Positions 25,532 through 35,508 of a stretch of 64,000 nt of DNA are shown here, one piece after another. Location: NCBI RefSeq assembly GCF_038433205.1, contig NZ_JBCDNA010000002.1, forward strand, positions 124,001-188,000, read 5' to 3'. The DNA is from Lutimonas vermicola (lineage in GTDB: Bacteria > Bacteroidota > Bacteroidia > Flavobacteriales > Flavobacteriaceae). How positions within the stretch are numbered: the stretch's first letter is position 1; the number at the start of each line of letters is the position of its first letter. The notes under the pieces are model-generated. The model was not told the DNA's origin and searched no databases. It saw nothing but the letters and a program-made list of their open reading frames with translations. The position numbers and the translations under genes are program-made.

Positions 25532-26431
25532 TTGGAAACAATCTTATCGCTAAACAAACTTCACAAAAAATTTGGCAGCATCCATGCTGTTAACGACCTT
25601 TCTTTCGACATTCAAAAAGGCAACGTTTATGGAATACTTGGTCCTAATGGTAGTGGCAAGTCGACAACCCTTGGAATTATACTAAACGTTGTGAATAAAT
25701 CATCCGGCAGTTTTAGTTGGTTTGACGGAAAACTGTCAACCCATGAAGCCCTTAAAAAAGTCGGAGCCATTATTGAACGCCCAAACTTTTATCCTTATAT
25801 GACTGCAACGCAAAACCTGGAACTGGTTTGCAGGATAAAAGAGATCTCCTTTGATAAAATTGATGAGAAATTGAAAGAGGTGAACTTGTATGAAAGAAGA
25901 AACAGTAAATTTAAGACCTACTCTTTGGGCATGAAACAGCGCCTGGCCATAGCTTCTGCCCTTTTAAACAATCCTGAGATCCTGATCCTTGATGAACCCA
26001 CGAACGGGTTAGATCCTCAGGGCATCCATGAAATAAGGAGCATCATAAAAAATATTGCAGCGAATGGAACAACAATTCTACTCGCCTCCCACCTGCTGGA
26101 TGAAGTGGAAAAAGTCTGTACGCATGTTGTCGTCATCAGGAACGGCATCAAACTTTATTCGGGCAGGGTTGATGAAATTACATCCTCATTTGGGGTGATA
26201 GAACTCAGTACTACCAGCTCTAACAAAGAACTATTCCAGGCACTTAAAGATTATGAGGGTATAGAGAGCAGCCACGAGGAAGATGGGAAAATATACCTAA
26301 AATTAAGCAAAGATATTTCAGGAGCCGATATCAACCAATACCTGATGAAAAAGAATATCGTACTCTCTCATCTGGTAAAACGCCTTCCGACCCTGGAACA
26401 ACAATTTTTAACCATAACCAATAATAACTGA
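25532..26431 (+). CDS. ABC transporter ATP-binding protein
   Basis: A 299-residue ABC-2 type ATPase read from the TTG at 25532 (LETILSLNKLHKKFGSIHAV). A longer in-frame ATG at 25400 adds 44 residues unlike any ABC protein, so it is not used. Walker A is GILGPNGSGKSTT, the signature YSLGMKQRLAIA, Walker B EILILDEPTNGLDPQG, and the H-loop LASHLLDEVEKV. It would pair with the permease gene 23 bases downstream. The substrate is unknown; the pair resembles drug or peptide exporters. Confidence 0.92.
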   Translation: METILSLNKLHKKFGSIHAVNDLSFDIQKGNVYGILGPNGSGKSTTLGIILNVVNKSSGSFSWFDGKLSTHEALKKVGAIIERPNFYPYMTATQNLELVCRIKEISFDKIDEKLKEVNLYERRNSKFKTYSLGMKQRLAIASALLNNPEILILDEPTNGLDPQGIHEIRSIIKNIAANGTTILLASHLLDEVEKVCTHVVVIRNGIKLYSGRVDEITSSFGVIELSTTSSNKELFQALKDYEGIESSHEEDGKIYLKLSKDISGADINQYLMKKNIVLSHLVKRLPTLEQQFLTITNNN

Positions 26432-26454
26432 TCATTTAATCAAGATCTTAGACC

Positions 26455-27291
26455 ATGTTAAGATTACTCAATATTGAAATCCACAAACTCAAGTACAGTC
26501 GTGCCAGTAAAATACTGATTATTACGTATTTTGCGCTACTCACATCTATTGCGCTGATCGCAGCCATCAAATTTGACATTGGTCCGATTGAATTTCATCT
26601 GGCAGAACAAGGTATTTTTAATTTTCCTTTTATCTGGCATTTCAACACCTTTATAGCAGCTTTTTTTAAGTTTTTCTTGTTGCTTGTGATCGTTTCGATG
26701 ATGGCCAACGAATACACCAACAAAACATTAAAGCAGAATTTGATAGACGGTTTGAGTAAAAAGGAATTTATCCTTAGTAAATTCTATACAGTTGTTTTGT
26801 TCGCGCTTATTTCAACTGTTTTTGTTTTTCTGGTTTCCCTTGTACTTGGGATGATTTATTCTGACTACAATGAGATCTCTATCATCTTTTCTGATTTAGA
26901 ATACCTGGTGGCCTTTTTTGTCAAACTGCTGGGATTCTTCTCCTTCGGCCTCTTTCTCGGAATGCTCATCAAGCGTTCGGCTTTTGCCGTAGGCGCCATG
27001 CTCATTTGGTTTATAGCAGAAACCATAGGCTATAATATTCTTAAATGGAATGTTTTTAGGGGCACTGATATTGCGGACTATATTTTTCAATTCGCTCCTC
27101 TTAAAGCCATGTGGAACCTTATAGATGAGCCGTTTTCCCGCCTCAATGCGGTAAGAACGCTGGCCAATCAAATTGGAGAGGATATCAGCGCCGACCACGG
27201 GGTGGATATTTTTGAAATCGCCATTGTTTTAGGTTGGACATTTCTTTTTATTTATGGTTCCTATTATCTATTAAAGATCCGTGATTTGTAA
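26455..27291 (+). CDS. ABC-2 type transporter permease
   Basis: A 278-residue membrane protein with about six hydrophobic segments (ILIITYFALLTSIALIAAIK, FFKFFLLLVIVSMMANEY, FYTVVLFALISTVFVFLVSL, FFSFGLFLGMLIK, AVGAMLIWFIAETIGY, IFEIAIVLGWTFLFIYGSYY). The N-terminus MLRLLNIEIHKLKYSRASKI is typical of ABC-2 permeases acting with the ATPase directly upstream. The uvrB promoter overlaps its stop codon. Confidence 0.88.
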   Translation: MLRLLNIEIHKLKYSRASKILIITYFALLTSIALIAAIKFDIGPIEFHLAEQGIFNFPFIWHFNTFIAAFFKFFLLLVIVSMMANEYTNKTLKQNLIDGLSKKEFILSKFYTVVLFALISTVFVFLVSLVLGMIYSDYNEISIIFSDLEYLVAFFVKLLGFFSFGLFLGMLIKRSAFAVGAMLIWFIAETIGYNILKWNVFRGTDIADYIFQFAPLKAMWNLIDEPFSRLNAVRTLANQIGEDISADHGVDIFEIAIVLGWTFLFIYGSYYLLKIRDL

Positions 27292-27318
27292 AATTCTGTT
27301 GTGAATATGTTATTTTTG
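27286..27318 (+). promoter_or_regulatory. Promoter of uvrB
   Basis: TTG (27286-27288), 22 bases and TATTTTTG (27311-27318) fit the Bacteroidetes promoter. The -7 box ends only four bases before the uvrB ATG, so a leaderless or near-leaderless mRNA is predicted. Confidence 0.6.
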
Positions 27319-27322
27319 CAGC

Positions 27323-29314
27323 ATGCAATTTCAAATAGAATCCGAATTCAAACCTACAGGAGACCAGCCCAATGCCATTGAGCAATTGGTCAAAGGTTTA
27401 GTGGATAACGAAAAATACCAGGTACTCCTTGGTGTAACCGGCTCAGGTAAGACTTTTACTGTGGCCAATGTTATTGAGAGGGTTCAAAAACCTACTTTGG
27501 TTTTGGCACATAATAAAACCCTGGCGGGACAATTGTATTCTGAATTCAAGCAATTTTTTCCGAATAATGCAGTGGAATACTTTGTATCCTACTATGATTA
27601 TTACCAGCCGGAAGCATTTATTCCGACCACAGGTTTGTACATTGAAAAAGACCTGTCTATCAATGATGAAATTGAAAGGATGCGTTTGAGCACAACCTCC
27701 TCCCTCCTTTCGGGAAGAAGGGATGTTTTGGTGGTGGCCTCGGTTTCATGTTTATACGGTATTGGAAACCCTGTTGAATTCAAAAAAAATGTGATTGAAA
27801 TTGAAGTCGGAGAAAGTATAGCAAGAACAAGGTTCTTGCATCAGCTCGTCACCAGTTTATATTCGAGAACTGAAGAGGAAGCCAAAAGTGGAACTTTTAA
27901 GGTAAAGGGCGATACAATTACGATATATCCCTCATATGGAGAATACGGTTTTAGAATTCACTTTTTCGGGGATGAGATAGAAGAAATTGAAAGTTTTAAT
28001 CTGATCAGTAATGAAATCATAGAATCCTTCGAGCAGTTGACTATTTATCCGGCGAATTTGTTTGTGACCTCCCCGGATGTCCTTCAGAATGCCATCCATG
28101 AAATTCAGGATGACCTGATGAAACAAGTCGATTTTTTCCATGAATCCGGAAGACCCCTTGAGGCCAAGCGCCTAAAGGAGAGAACAGAATTTGATTTGGA
28201 AATGATTAGAGAACTGGGCTATTGCAGCGGTATAGAAAATTATTCCAGGTATCTTGATGGCAGGTCAGCAGGTACAAGGCCGTTTTGCCTGCTCGATTAT
28301 TTCCCTGATGATTATCTTATGCTTATTGATGAGAGTCATGTTACCATTCCTCAGGTACACGCCATGTATGGCGGTGACAGGTCAAGAAAAGAAAACCTGG
28401 TTGAATATGGCTTCCGTCTGCCGGCAGCGATGGATAACAGGCCCCTGAAATTTGAAGAATTTGAGGCCATTCAGAATCAGGTGATTTACATAAGTGCCAC
28501 TCCGGCAGATTATGAATTGCAACTTAGTGAAGGTGTTTTTGTAGAGCAGGTAATCAGGCCAACAGGCTTATTGGATCCTGAGATAGAGGTAAGACCCAGT
28601 CAGAATCAAATTGATGATCTTATTGAAGAAATTCAACAGCGTATCGAGGTCGATGAAAGAATATTGGTGACAACCCTTACCAAGAGAATGGCTGAAGAAC
28701 TGACAAAGTACCTTGCAAGGATTCAAATCAGGTGCAGGTATATCCATTCTGACGTGGATACCCTGGAAAGAATAGAAATCATGACAGATCTTCGTAAGGG
28801 CCTTTTCGATGTGCTTATAGGAGTTAATTTACTGCGGGAAGGACTGGATTTGCCAGAAGTTTCGTTAGTGGCAATTCTGGACGCTGACAAAGAAGGTTTT
28901 TTAAGGAGTCACCGTTCGTTGACACAAACAGTTGGTCGGGCTGCCCGAAACATTAACGGAAAGGCTATTTTGTACGCCGACAGAATTACCAAAAGTATGC
29001 AGCTCACTATTGATGAGACCAAAAGAAGAAGGGAAAAACAGACGGCTTACAATAAAAAACATGATTTAACGCCGACACAGATCAAAAAGAACATTGATGA
29101 CTCGCTGACCAAAAATCAGCTTGTAACCTATCAATATGACGGAGCAAATACGATGGCTACAGACCATGATTTACAGTATCTGAACAAAACAGAAATTGAG
29201 AAAAGAATCAGGGAAACAAGAAAGAATATGGAAAAAGCAGCTAAAGCCCTGGACTTTTTGATTGCGGCCAAACTCAGGGATGAAATCAAGGAATTGCAAA
29301 AACATTTGCACTAA
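27323..29314 (+). CDS. uvrB: Excinuclease ABC subunit B
   Basis: A 663-residue UvrB, the damage-verifying helicase-like subunit of nucleotide excision repair. It begins MQFQIESEFKPTGDQPNAIE. Walker A is GVTGSGKTFTVAN, the beta-hairpin region is YVSYYDYYQPEAFIP, then LLIDESH-type LMLIDESHVT, YISATPADYE, and VGRAARNINGKAI. The C-terminal UVR domain (IEKRIRETRKNMEKAAKALD) binds UvrC. All domains are complete. Confidence 0.98.
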   Translation: MQFQIESEFKPTGDQPNAIEQLVKGLVDNEKYQVLLGVTGSGKTFTVANVIERVQKPTLVLAHNKTLAGQLYSEFKQFFPNNAVEYFVSYYDYYQPEAFIPTTGLYIEKDLSINDEIERMRLSTTSSLLSGRRDVLVVASVSCLYGIGNPVEFKKNVIEIEVGESIARTRFLHQLVTSLYSRTEEEAKSGTFKVKGDTITIYPSYGEYGFRIHFFGDEIEEIESFNLISNEIIESFEQLTIYPANLFVTSPDVLQNAIHEIQDDLMKQVDFFHESGRPLEAKRLKERTEFDLEMIRELGYCSGIENYSRYLDGRSAGTRPFCLLDYFPDDYLMLIDESHVTIPQVHAMYGGDRSRKENLVEYGFRLPAAMDNRPLKFEEFEAIQNQVIYISATPADYELQLSEGVFVEQVIRPTGLLDPEIEVRPSQNQIDDLIEEIQQRIEVDERILVTTLTKRMAEELTKYLARIQIRCRYIHSDVDTLERIEIMTDLRKGLFDVLIGVNLLREGLDLPEVSLVAILDADKEGFLRSHRSLTQTVGRAARNINGKAILYADRITKSMQLTIDETKRRREKQTAYNKKHDLTPTQIKKNIDDSLTKNQLVTYQYDGANTMATDHDLQYLNKTEIEKRIRETRKNMEKAAKALDFLIAAKLRDEIKELQKHLH

Positions 29315-29426
29315 GCCCATGACTTTCCAAATCCAAAAAGTAAATTATTTCGATCATAATCGGATTTTTGCAAGAATTATTGAAAATTAGTTAACTTGCG
29401 GATAGAATACACCAATTCCTGATGCT

Positions 29427-32195
29427 TTGAAAAACAAATATTTATCCATACTGTTCATCCTGGTTTTTGCTTTTGGTTACGGGCAAAAAGAAACCGCCAA
29501 TTGGTTTTTTGGACAATACGCCGGCTTGAATTTTAGCAGCAGAACCCCGGTTGCCCAAAAGGGAAACCTGAACACTTTAGAAGGTTGCGCCAGTATCTCC
29601 AATGCGAAGGGTGCCCTGCTATTCTATACCGACGGCTCGACAATCTGGAACAGAAACCATGAAGTGATGCCTAACGGAACAGGATTGTTCGGGCAAAAAT
29701 CAAGCACCCAGGCAGCAATTATCGTCCCCAAGCCGGAAAGCAAAAACATTTATTACGTCTTTACGGTAAGCCGGGCTGAATATCTTGAGATTGGCGAGGT
29801 AAAAAACGGCATCAACTACAGTATCGTCGACATGAATCTGAACAATGGAAAAGGAGACGTGATTCCGGAAGCAAAAAACATACATTTGGTGACTTATGAT
29901 CAAAATGATGCCGAACAAAAAGAGTGGAAAGGTTCAGAAAAAATTTCAGCCACCCTCCATTTTGACGGCATATCCTATTGGATTCTAACCTATTTTGTCG
30001 ACACTTTTTACGCCTTTAAACTCGATGAAAACGGTTTAAACGAAACGCCTGTAAAAACTAAGGTCAACGACGTGATTCCCATTGTGGTGTCTAAAACCAA
30101 CACCACCCTTGTAAATTTGTCTTCTATAGGATACCTGAAGCTCTCTCCCAATGGAAAAAAAATAGCGATTGCACACAGTTTTACCGGACAGAGCAGCACT
30201 TCAGGAAGGGTGTTTTTATATGACTTTGATCCTGAAACGGGTAAAACATCCACTAACGGTACCCGATTGATCAGCAGTACCTATCCCTATGGGGTGGAAT
30301 TCTCCCCTAAATCAAGGAAAGTCTATGTTTCGACAAATACCTATGTGACCAACCGGGGGATTTCATATTTCCAGGGCAGTAACGTATATCAATTTGACCT
30401 TGAGAGTCAGAATATACTCGGCAGTAGAGTTGAAATTCACAATTCCACAACCTTGCTCGCAGGTGCCCTTCAATTGGCCCTGGACGGCAAAATATACAGG
30501 TCAAAACACAAAACTGATGCGTTACTCGGGGAATCTAGTTTGGCGGCCATCACCAAACCGGAACTTAACGGCAGGGACGCGGCTTATATTGATAATGCAG
30601 TTACACTGGCTTCTGGTAGTTATGCAAACTACGGACTCCCACCTTTTATTTCATCGGCCTTTTTACTGACTTTTGATTTTGAGTTTACGTGTATAGGAGA
30701 CGAGACCCACTTCTTTATTACTTCTGAGGACCCCTATGATACCGTACTATGGGATTTTGGAGATGGCACAACCAGCACAGATCCAGAACCTTACCACCGC
30801 TATGCCAGCCCTGGGGAGTACGAAGTTAGTCTGACGACTCTTGACGCGCTAGGAAATGATGGTAAACCGATGGTCAAAAAAATTGAGATCGTCGGAAAAA
30901 TTGAAGTCCTCCCTGAGCCCTATGTATTGATTCAGTGCGATACCGATGAGGAGCCGGAAGACGGCATTACAACTTTTAACCTTCAACTTGCCAATGACCC
31001 CATTAGTTTGGGTCGTGGGAGCGAAGTAGATGTTTTTTATTACACAGACATGGATGTTTTAGCAAATGATAGTTTGAATATCAAAGCATTGCCTAATTTT
31101 TACAAAAATAATACTCCAGATGAACCCCTTTTAGCTAAGGTGGTGCAAGCGGGTTCTGATTGCTATAATGTGGCCGATATAATCTTAAAAGCGACAAAAA
31201 CAATTGATTTTGTGGCAGAGAAATTTTTTGGATGCAACCAGGGTGATGGCACTGCAATCTATGACCTTGCCTCCCGTAAAGAAAAAATACTGACAGACCT
31301 GGGACTGTCACCCTTAACAGAAGTGACTTATCATGCTTCCATGAACGATGCTGCCTTGGGATATGAGCCACTGGCGGAGAATTATATAGGAAGTCCGTCG
31401 TTAATCTATATTAGACTGGCCAATGACAATATTTGCTCTGGGATTGGCAAAATGGATCTTGACATGCCGCCGTTACCCAGAATCAATCTCGATGAAGAAT
31501 ACGATGTCTGTATGGCTGATTTCCCGATAAAAATAAACGGAGGCGTTGAAGTTTCCGAAAGGCAAAATTATTCGTATGAATGGCTAAGCGGAGAACAGAC
31601 TTATGAAATAGAAGCCGAAGCTCCCGGTACGTTTTATTTGACAATTACCGATAATTTATCCCTTTGCAGCACAGTCAAAAGTATCTATATCAAAGCTGTG
31701 GACATTCCAGTGATCAGAGCAATTGAGCTTGATGAAAATGGAACCACACATACGGCATCGGTACTGCTTGAATTTGAAGGAGATTTCGAATTTGCCCTGG
31801 ATAATTCGTTCGGGCCCTATCAAGATGAGCCGGTATTCGACGAACTGCCGCCCGGCTCCTATACCGTTTTTATAAGGGATAGAAAATCTTGTAACATTGT
31901 AGCGAAGAAATTTTTTATTTTTGGGTTCCCTAAATTTTTTACCCCTAACAGCGACGGACAAGCAGATGTTTGGGAAGTCAGAGGCCTGAATCCTGTAGAC
32001 TTCAACTATTCTGATATTCAGATTTTCAACAGGTTTGGCAAATTAATCGCGTCCTTTCCGCCAAATGGACATTGGGACGGAACTTATAACGGTAAAACGC
32101 TGCCTTCTGATGATTACTGGTTTACTGTTACCGTAACAGACAGTGATGACATCTCAACAACTTATATCAAACATTTCAGCCTGCTACGCAACTAA
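29427..32195 (+). CDS. Secreted T9SS-type surface protein with PKD and gliding-motility C-terminal domain
   Basis: A 922-residue protein read from a TTG start, with signal peptide MKNKYLSILFILVFAFGYG. Residues 22-400 look like a beta-propeller (TANWFFGQYAGLNFSS, GYLKLSPNGKKIAIAHS, PYGVEFSPKSRKVYVSTNTY). A PKD domain lies near 435-490 (VLWDFGDGTTST, YHRYASPGEYEVSLTT). The C-terminus (FPKFFTPNSDGQADVWEVRG, IQIFNRFGKLIASF, GHWDGTYNGKTLPSDDYWFT) is the gliding-motility-associated/type B T9SS sorting domain. It is expected to be exported by the type IX system and displayed or released. Confidence 0.92.
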   Translation: MKNKYLSILFILVFAFGYGQKETANWFFGQYAGLNFSSRTPVAQKGNLNTLEGCASISNAKGALLFYTDGSTIWNRNHEVMPNGTGLFGQKSSTQAAIIVPKPESKNIYYVFTVSRAEYLEIGEVKNGINYSIVDMNLNNGKGDVIPEAKNIHLVTYDQNDAEQKEWKGSEKISATLHFDGISYWILTYFVDTFYAFKLDENGLNETPVKTKVNDVIPIVVSKTNTTLVNLSSIGYLKLSPNGKKIAIAHSFTGQSSTSGRVFLYDFDPETGKTSTNGTRLISSTYPYGVEFSPKSRKVYVSTNTYVTNRGISYFQGSNVYQFDLESQNILGSRVEIHNSTTLLAGALQLALDGKIYRSKHKTDALLGESSLAAITKPELNGRDAAYIDNAVTLASGSYANYGLPPFISSAFLLTFDFEFTCIGDETHFFITSEDPYDTVLWDFGDGTTSTDPEPYHRYASPGEYEVSLTTLDALGNDGKPMVKKIEIVGKIEVLPEPYVLIQCDTDEEPEDGITTFNLQLANDPISLGRGSEVDVFYYTDMDVLANDSLNIKALPNFYKNNTPDEPLLAKVVQAGSDCYNVADIILKATKTIDFVAEKFFGCNQGDGTAIYDLASRKEKILTDLGLSPLTEVTYHASMNDAALGYEPLAENYIGSPSLIYIRLANDNICSGIGKMDLDMPPLPRINLDEEYDVCMADFPIKINGGVEVSERQNYSYEWLSGEQTYEIEAEAPGTFYLTITDNLSLCSTVKSIYIKAVDIPVIRAIELDENGTTHTASVLLEFEGDFEFALDNSFGPYQDEPVFDELPPGSYTVFIRDRKSCNIVAKKFFIFGFPKFFTPNSDGQADVWEVRGLNPVDFNYSDIQIFNRFGKLIASFPPNGHWDGTYNGKTLPSDDYWFTVTVTDSDDISTTYIKHFSLLRN

Positions 32196-32224
32196 AAAAA
32201 GGCCGGATATGATCCGGCCTTTTT
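32194..32224. terminator. Bidirectional terminator
   Basis: GGCCGGAT pairs with ATCCGGCC around ATG, with A and T runs on the two sides, between convergent genes. Confidence 0.93.
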
Positions 32225-32251
32225 ATGCTTATTGTATCTTAAATATAAATC

Positions 32252-33058
32252 CTACCACACTTCTGTTTCAAGCCAGGAGACTGCTTCTTTAAACTCGTCT
32301 AAATAGGTGCAGGGTTCGTTATGCACGAGGCCATCAGCAACAACAAAGGTAATGTCAGAACCCGCTGCAATTGACTCTTCAACAAATGCCTGTGTCATTT
32401 CCAATGGGAAAAGGTCATCTTCAGAGCCATGGATCACATATAAGGGAATGTTTATCTTTCCAGGGTTCTTGAACGTATCATAGGATGTTGCCATTGGAAT
32501 AGAGGCAGCGAACAAGTTTGAATAAAACTGTGCAAAGAACCAGCTTCCATTGCCGCCATCGCTATATCCTGTTATCACTACCTTATCCGAATCCACATTC
32601 AAATTCGATGTAGTTAAATCTAAAAGGGCAAGTATCTGCTGGATATTTGCTTGGGTTTCCCAGAGCGCCCCATTACTGTTGGGGCTCAAGATAAATACGT
32701 CCTTTCCTTCAAAGCCGGGCTCAACCAAACATGCTGTAGACTGATGTGCAGTTGGGGAATTGGCCTGAGCCGCTCCGTGCAATCTAAGCACCAATGGTCG
32801 TTTATTTGCAGCAGTGGCTCCTTCAGGAACGATTAACCGGAAATTCCAGAATACCCCTTCGACCAGTGACTCCAAAACCAGGTCATTGGTTCCGATATTG
32901 ATCGTTAAATTATTGAAATCATCAATCACATCCTGAGCAGATCTTGGACGATCCGGTGGATTATCAGGACCGTCATCACCGCCCCCTCCACAGCTAAGCA
33001 TCAAAAAAACCAGGCTCAATAATAAGAGTGGTTTCATAAAAAATTTTAGTTTTTGCAT
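32252..33058 (-). CDS. Lipoprotein alpha/beta hydrolase (PHB depolymerase-like esterase)
   Basis: A 268-residue lipoprotein (MKPLLLLSLVFLMLSCGGGG at residues 8-27, lipobox LSC; an ATG at 33037 is an alternative start) with a Gly/Asp/Pro-rich linker. The fold is that of poly-hydroxybutyrate depolymerase/LpqC-like esterases: RPLVLRLHGAAQANS, nucleophile in VITGYSDGGNGSW, acid in VIHGSEDDLFP, and histidine in GLVHNEPCTYL. It likely acts on an ester or polymer at the outer membrane; the substrate is unknown. Confidence 0.85.
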   Translation of the reverse strand: MQKLKFFMKPLLLLSLVFLMLSCGGGGDDGPDNPPDRPRSAQDVIDDFNNLTINIGTNDLVLESLVEGVFWNFRLIVPEGATAANKRPLVLRLHGAAQANSPTAHQSTACLVEPGFEGKDVFILSPNSNGALWETQANIQQILALLDLTTSNLNVDSDKVVITGYSDGGNGSWFFAQFYSNLFAASIPMATSYDTFKNPGKINIPLYVIHGSEDDLFPLEMTQAFVEESIAAGSDITFVVADGLVHNEPCTYLDEFKEAVSWLETEVW

Positions 33059-33125
33059 CTTTTTTTAGTTTGTAAATTTTATTAAAACTAAAACAAAAAT
33101 GCCTTATCCCAAAATTAATCTTGTT

Positions 33126-33153
33126 AAAAGAAAAGCCACAACAGGTTGTGGCT
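33126..33153 (-). terminator. Terminator after transaldolase
   Basis: AGCCACAAC and GTTGTGGCT form a hairpin with a very short loop; on the minus strand it is followed by TTTCTTTT. It follows the transaldolase gene. Confidence 0.75.
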
Positions 33154-33191
33154 CTCTTAAAACTAGGTGTTTATAACTAGATTGTTCTGTG

Positions 33192-33854
33192 TTAAACAGG
33201 CTGGTTTCCTTTTTTAAAATCCTCCAAAAATTTTGCAAGACCTATATCAGTTAATGGATGCTTCATCAATCCCTTTATGGCATTAAGAGGCCCGGTCATA
33301 ACATCTGCTCCAATTTTCGCACAATCTATGATATGCATGGTATGACGAATGGATGCAGCCAGGATCCCGGTAGTATAACCGTAGTTGTCAAAGATCAATC
33401 TGATTTCAGAGATCAAACCCAATCCATCAGTGGAAACATCATCAAGTCTTCCGATAAAAGGCGATACATATGTAGCTCCAGCCTTTGCAGCGAGCAAGGC
33501 CTGCCCCGCTGAAAACACAAGAGTCACGTTCGTTTTTACCCCTTTGTCAGAAAAATATTTACAGGCTTTTATCCCTTCTGCAATCATAGGAAGCTTAACG
33601 ACAATCTGCTGATTTAAAGCAGCAAGAGCTTCTCCCTCTCTCACCATTCCTTCAAAATCAGTTGCAATCACTTCGGCACTTACATCACCATCAACGGCAT
33701 CACATATCGCTTTATAATGGTCGGCAATCTGCTGAGCACCTGTAATGCCCTCTTTTGCCATAAGTGAGGGATTGGTTGTAACTCCATCCAGAATTCCAAG
33801 TGCCTGAGCTTCCCGAATCTGTCCTAAATTCGCAGTATCTATGAAAAATTTCAT
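33192..33854 (-). CDS. Transaldolase (fructose-6-phosphate aldolase-like subfamily)
   Basis: A 220-residue class I aldolase of the short transaldolase/FSA group: MKFFIDTANLGQIREAQALG, DGVTTNPSLMAKEG, VVKLPMIAEG with the Schiff-base lysine in the preceding strand region, KTNVTLVFSAGQALLAAKAG and YVSPFIGRLDD. It belongs to the non-oxidative pentose phosphate pathway. It stands alone, with a terminator of its own. Confidence 0.95.
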   Translation of the reverse strand: MKFFIDTANLGQIREAQALGILDGVTTNPSLMAKEGITGAQQIADHYKAICDAVDGDVSAEVIATDFEGMVREGEALAALNQQIVVKLPMIAEGIKACKYFSDKGVKTNVTLVFSAGQALLAAKAGATYVSPFIGRLDDVSTDGLGLISEIRLIFDNYGYTTGILAASIRHTMHIIDCAKIGADVMTGPLNAIKGLMKHPLTDIGLAKFLEDFKKGNQPV

Positions 33855-34028
33855 GCTTAATTTTTATTTTTTTACAAAATATAATGTATAAACTCTCATT
33901 GTTGGTCCTTTATTGTATGTTAAAACATATTCGTTGGAGCATTAATTCGTATATTCCTGACAGGTAAATTAAAATTATCATGAGCATGGAGGTTTATATC
34001 GAACGCTCAGTATAACAATTTTTTAAAC

Positions 34029-34634
34029 ATGTTTTGGATCGATCACATAAATTATAAAGACGCAGATAGTTCATTGAGAAAAATATATGATCGGGTAAGT
34101 GGGCCCGGGAATAAAGTTGACAATATCCTCATGGCACACAGTCTGAGGCCTCATACACTTTTAGGCCATATGGCATTGTATAAAAATGTAATCCACAACA
34201 GCAATAACACGCTTCCTAAATGGTACCTTGAAGCCGTTGGTATTTATGTGAGTTATTTAAACCATTGTGACTATTGTGTAGACCATCATTTTACAGGCTT
34301 AAAAAGGCTTTGGAATGATCAAAAAAAATCTGAGAATTTCATGATTGCCATTAAAAAAAACACGCTTCAGGAGTTTTTTGACAAAAAATGGTTTGAAGGC
34401 ATTGTGTATGCCCATTTGCTTACAATGAATCCGAGAAAGATCAATAAAAATGATATTTACCGATTAAGGGCAGTGAATTTTTCTGATGCCGAAATCCTTG
34501 AGGTCAATCAGGTAGTGGGCTATTTTAATTATGCCAATCGAACCGTATTAGGACTCGGTGTGCATACAGAGGGCGATGTTCTTGGATTGTCACCAAACAA
34601 TAGTGATGATCCCGAGAACTGGAACCACGACTAA
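34029..34634 (+). CDS. AhpD/carboxymuconolactone decarboxylase-like peroxidase-related protein
   Basis: A 201-residue helical protein of the AhpD-like superfamily. The redox motif is HCDYCVDHH (CxxC followed by histidine) near residues 79-87, preceded by LEAVGIYVSYLN. Members reduce peroxides or serve as disulfide reductases for peroxiredoxins. A peroxiredoxin gene begins 80 bases downstream on the same strand, which supports a shared role in peroxide defence. Confidence 0.85.
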   Translation: MFWIDHINYKDADSSLRKIYDRVSGPGNKVDNILMAHSLRPHTLLGHMALYKNVIHNSNNTLPKWYLEAVGIYVSYLNHCDYCVDHHFTGLKRLWNDQKKSENFMIAIKKNTLQEFFDKKWFEGIVYAHLLTMNPRKINKNDIYRLRAVNFSDAEILEVNQVVGYFNYANRTVLGLGVHTEGDVLGLSPNNSDDPENWNHD

Positions 34635-34714
34635 ACGGGTCAAAACTTAACATTTTTTCATAATTGGTCTTTAACAAAATTCGTAACTTAGATATGAATT
34701 TTAAAGTATTGAAC

Positions 34715-35356
34715 ATGGGAACAATTAGACTTGGAGATGTGGCTCCTGATTTTACTGCAAAAACCACAGAAGGTGACATTAATTTTCATGAATGGTTAGG
34801 TGACAGCTGGGGAGTTTTATTCTCTCATCCCGCGGATTACACTCCGGTTTGTACAACCGAATTGGGTACAGTCGCTAAATACAAAAAAGAATTTGACAAG
34901 CGGAATGTCAAGGTGATGGCTTTAAGCGTTGATGGGCTCGAATCTCATGATGACTGGATAAAAGACATCAATGAAACTCAGCATACCACTGTAAATTTCC
35001 CGATCATCGCAGATGAAGACAGAAAGGTTTCTGAATTATATGACATGATACATCCCAATGCCAGCGCCAAGTTTACAGTACGATCAGTTTTTGTTATCGG
35101 CGCCGACAAAACAATTAAACTTATTATAACCTATCCGGCTTCAACAGGGAGAAATTTTGACGAACTGCTCAGGGTGATTGATTCGCTTCAGTTAACGGCA
35201 TATGAAAAAGTGGCAACCCCTGCAAACTGGCAATATGGCGAAGATTGCGTCATTGTGCCATCTGTGACCAAGGAGGAAATTCCTAAATTATTCCCTAAAG
35301 GCTACACCGAGGTCAAACCCTACCTGAGACTGACACCACAGCCAAATTTAAATTAA
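34715..35356 (+). CDS. Peroxiredoxin (Prx6/1-Cys type)
   Basis: From the ATG at 34715 (MGTIRLGDVAPDFTAKTTEG) the protein has 213 residues, the usual Prx6 length; two upstream in-frame starts are less likely. The peroxidatic cysteine is in HPADYTPVCTTELG, with the conserved catalytic Arg in KFTVRSVFVIG. The C-terminal arm ANWQYGEDCVIVPSVTKEEI and PYLRLTPQP are family features. It reduces hydrogen peroxide and alkyl hydroperoxides in the cytoplasm. Confidence 0.95.
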   Translation: MGTIRLGDVAPDFTAKTTEGDINFHEWLGDSWGVLFSHPADYTPVCTTELGTVAKYKKEFDKRNVKVMALSVDGLESHDDWIKDINETQHTTVNFPIIADEDRKVSELYDMIHPNASAKFTVRSVFVIGADKTIKLIITYPASTGRNFDELLRVIDSLQLTAYEKVATPANWQYGEDCVIVPSVTKEEIPKLFPKGYTEVKPYLRLTPQPNLN

Positions 35357-35359
35357 ATG

Positions 35360-35388
35360 AAAGGGCCCTGAAAAAGGGCCCTTTTTTT
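35360..35388 (+). terminator. Terminator after the peroxiredoxin gene
   Basis: AAAGGGCCC and GGGCCCTTT pair around a seven-base loop, followed by T residues. Confidence 0.9.
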
Positions 35389-35508
35389 ATACCCTGCACA
35401 TCATTAATCGGATACTATGCTCTAAATTCATATCTTGCTTTGTCAAAACTTAAATTTCTTACGCTTGCTTCTGAATCACTGCCTGAAATAGCTTTCAAAT
35501 TGAAAATC

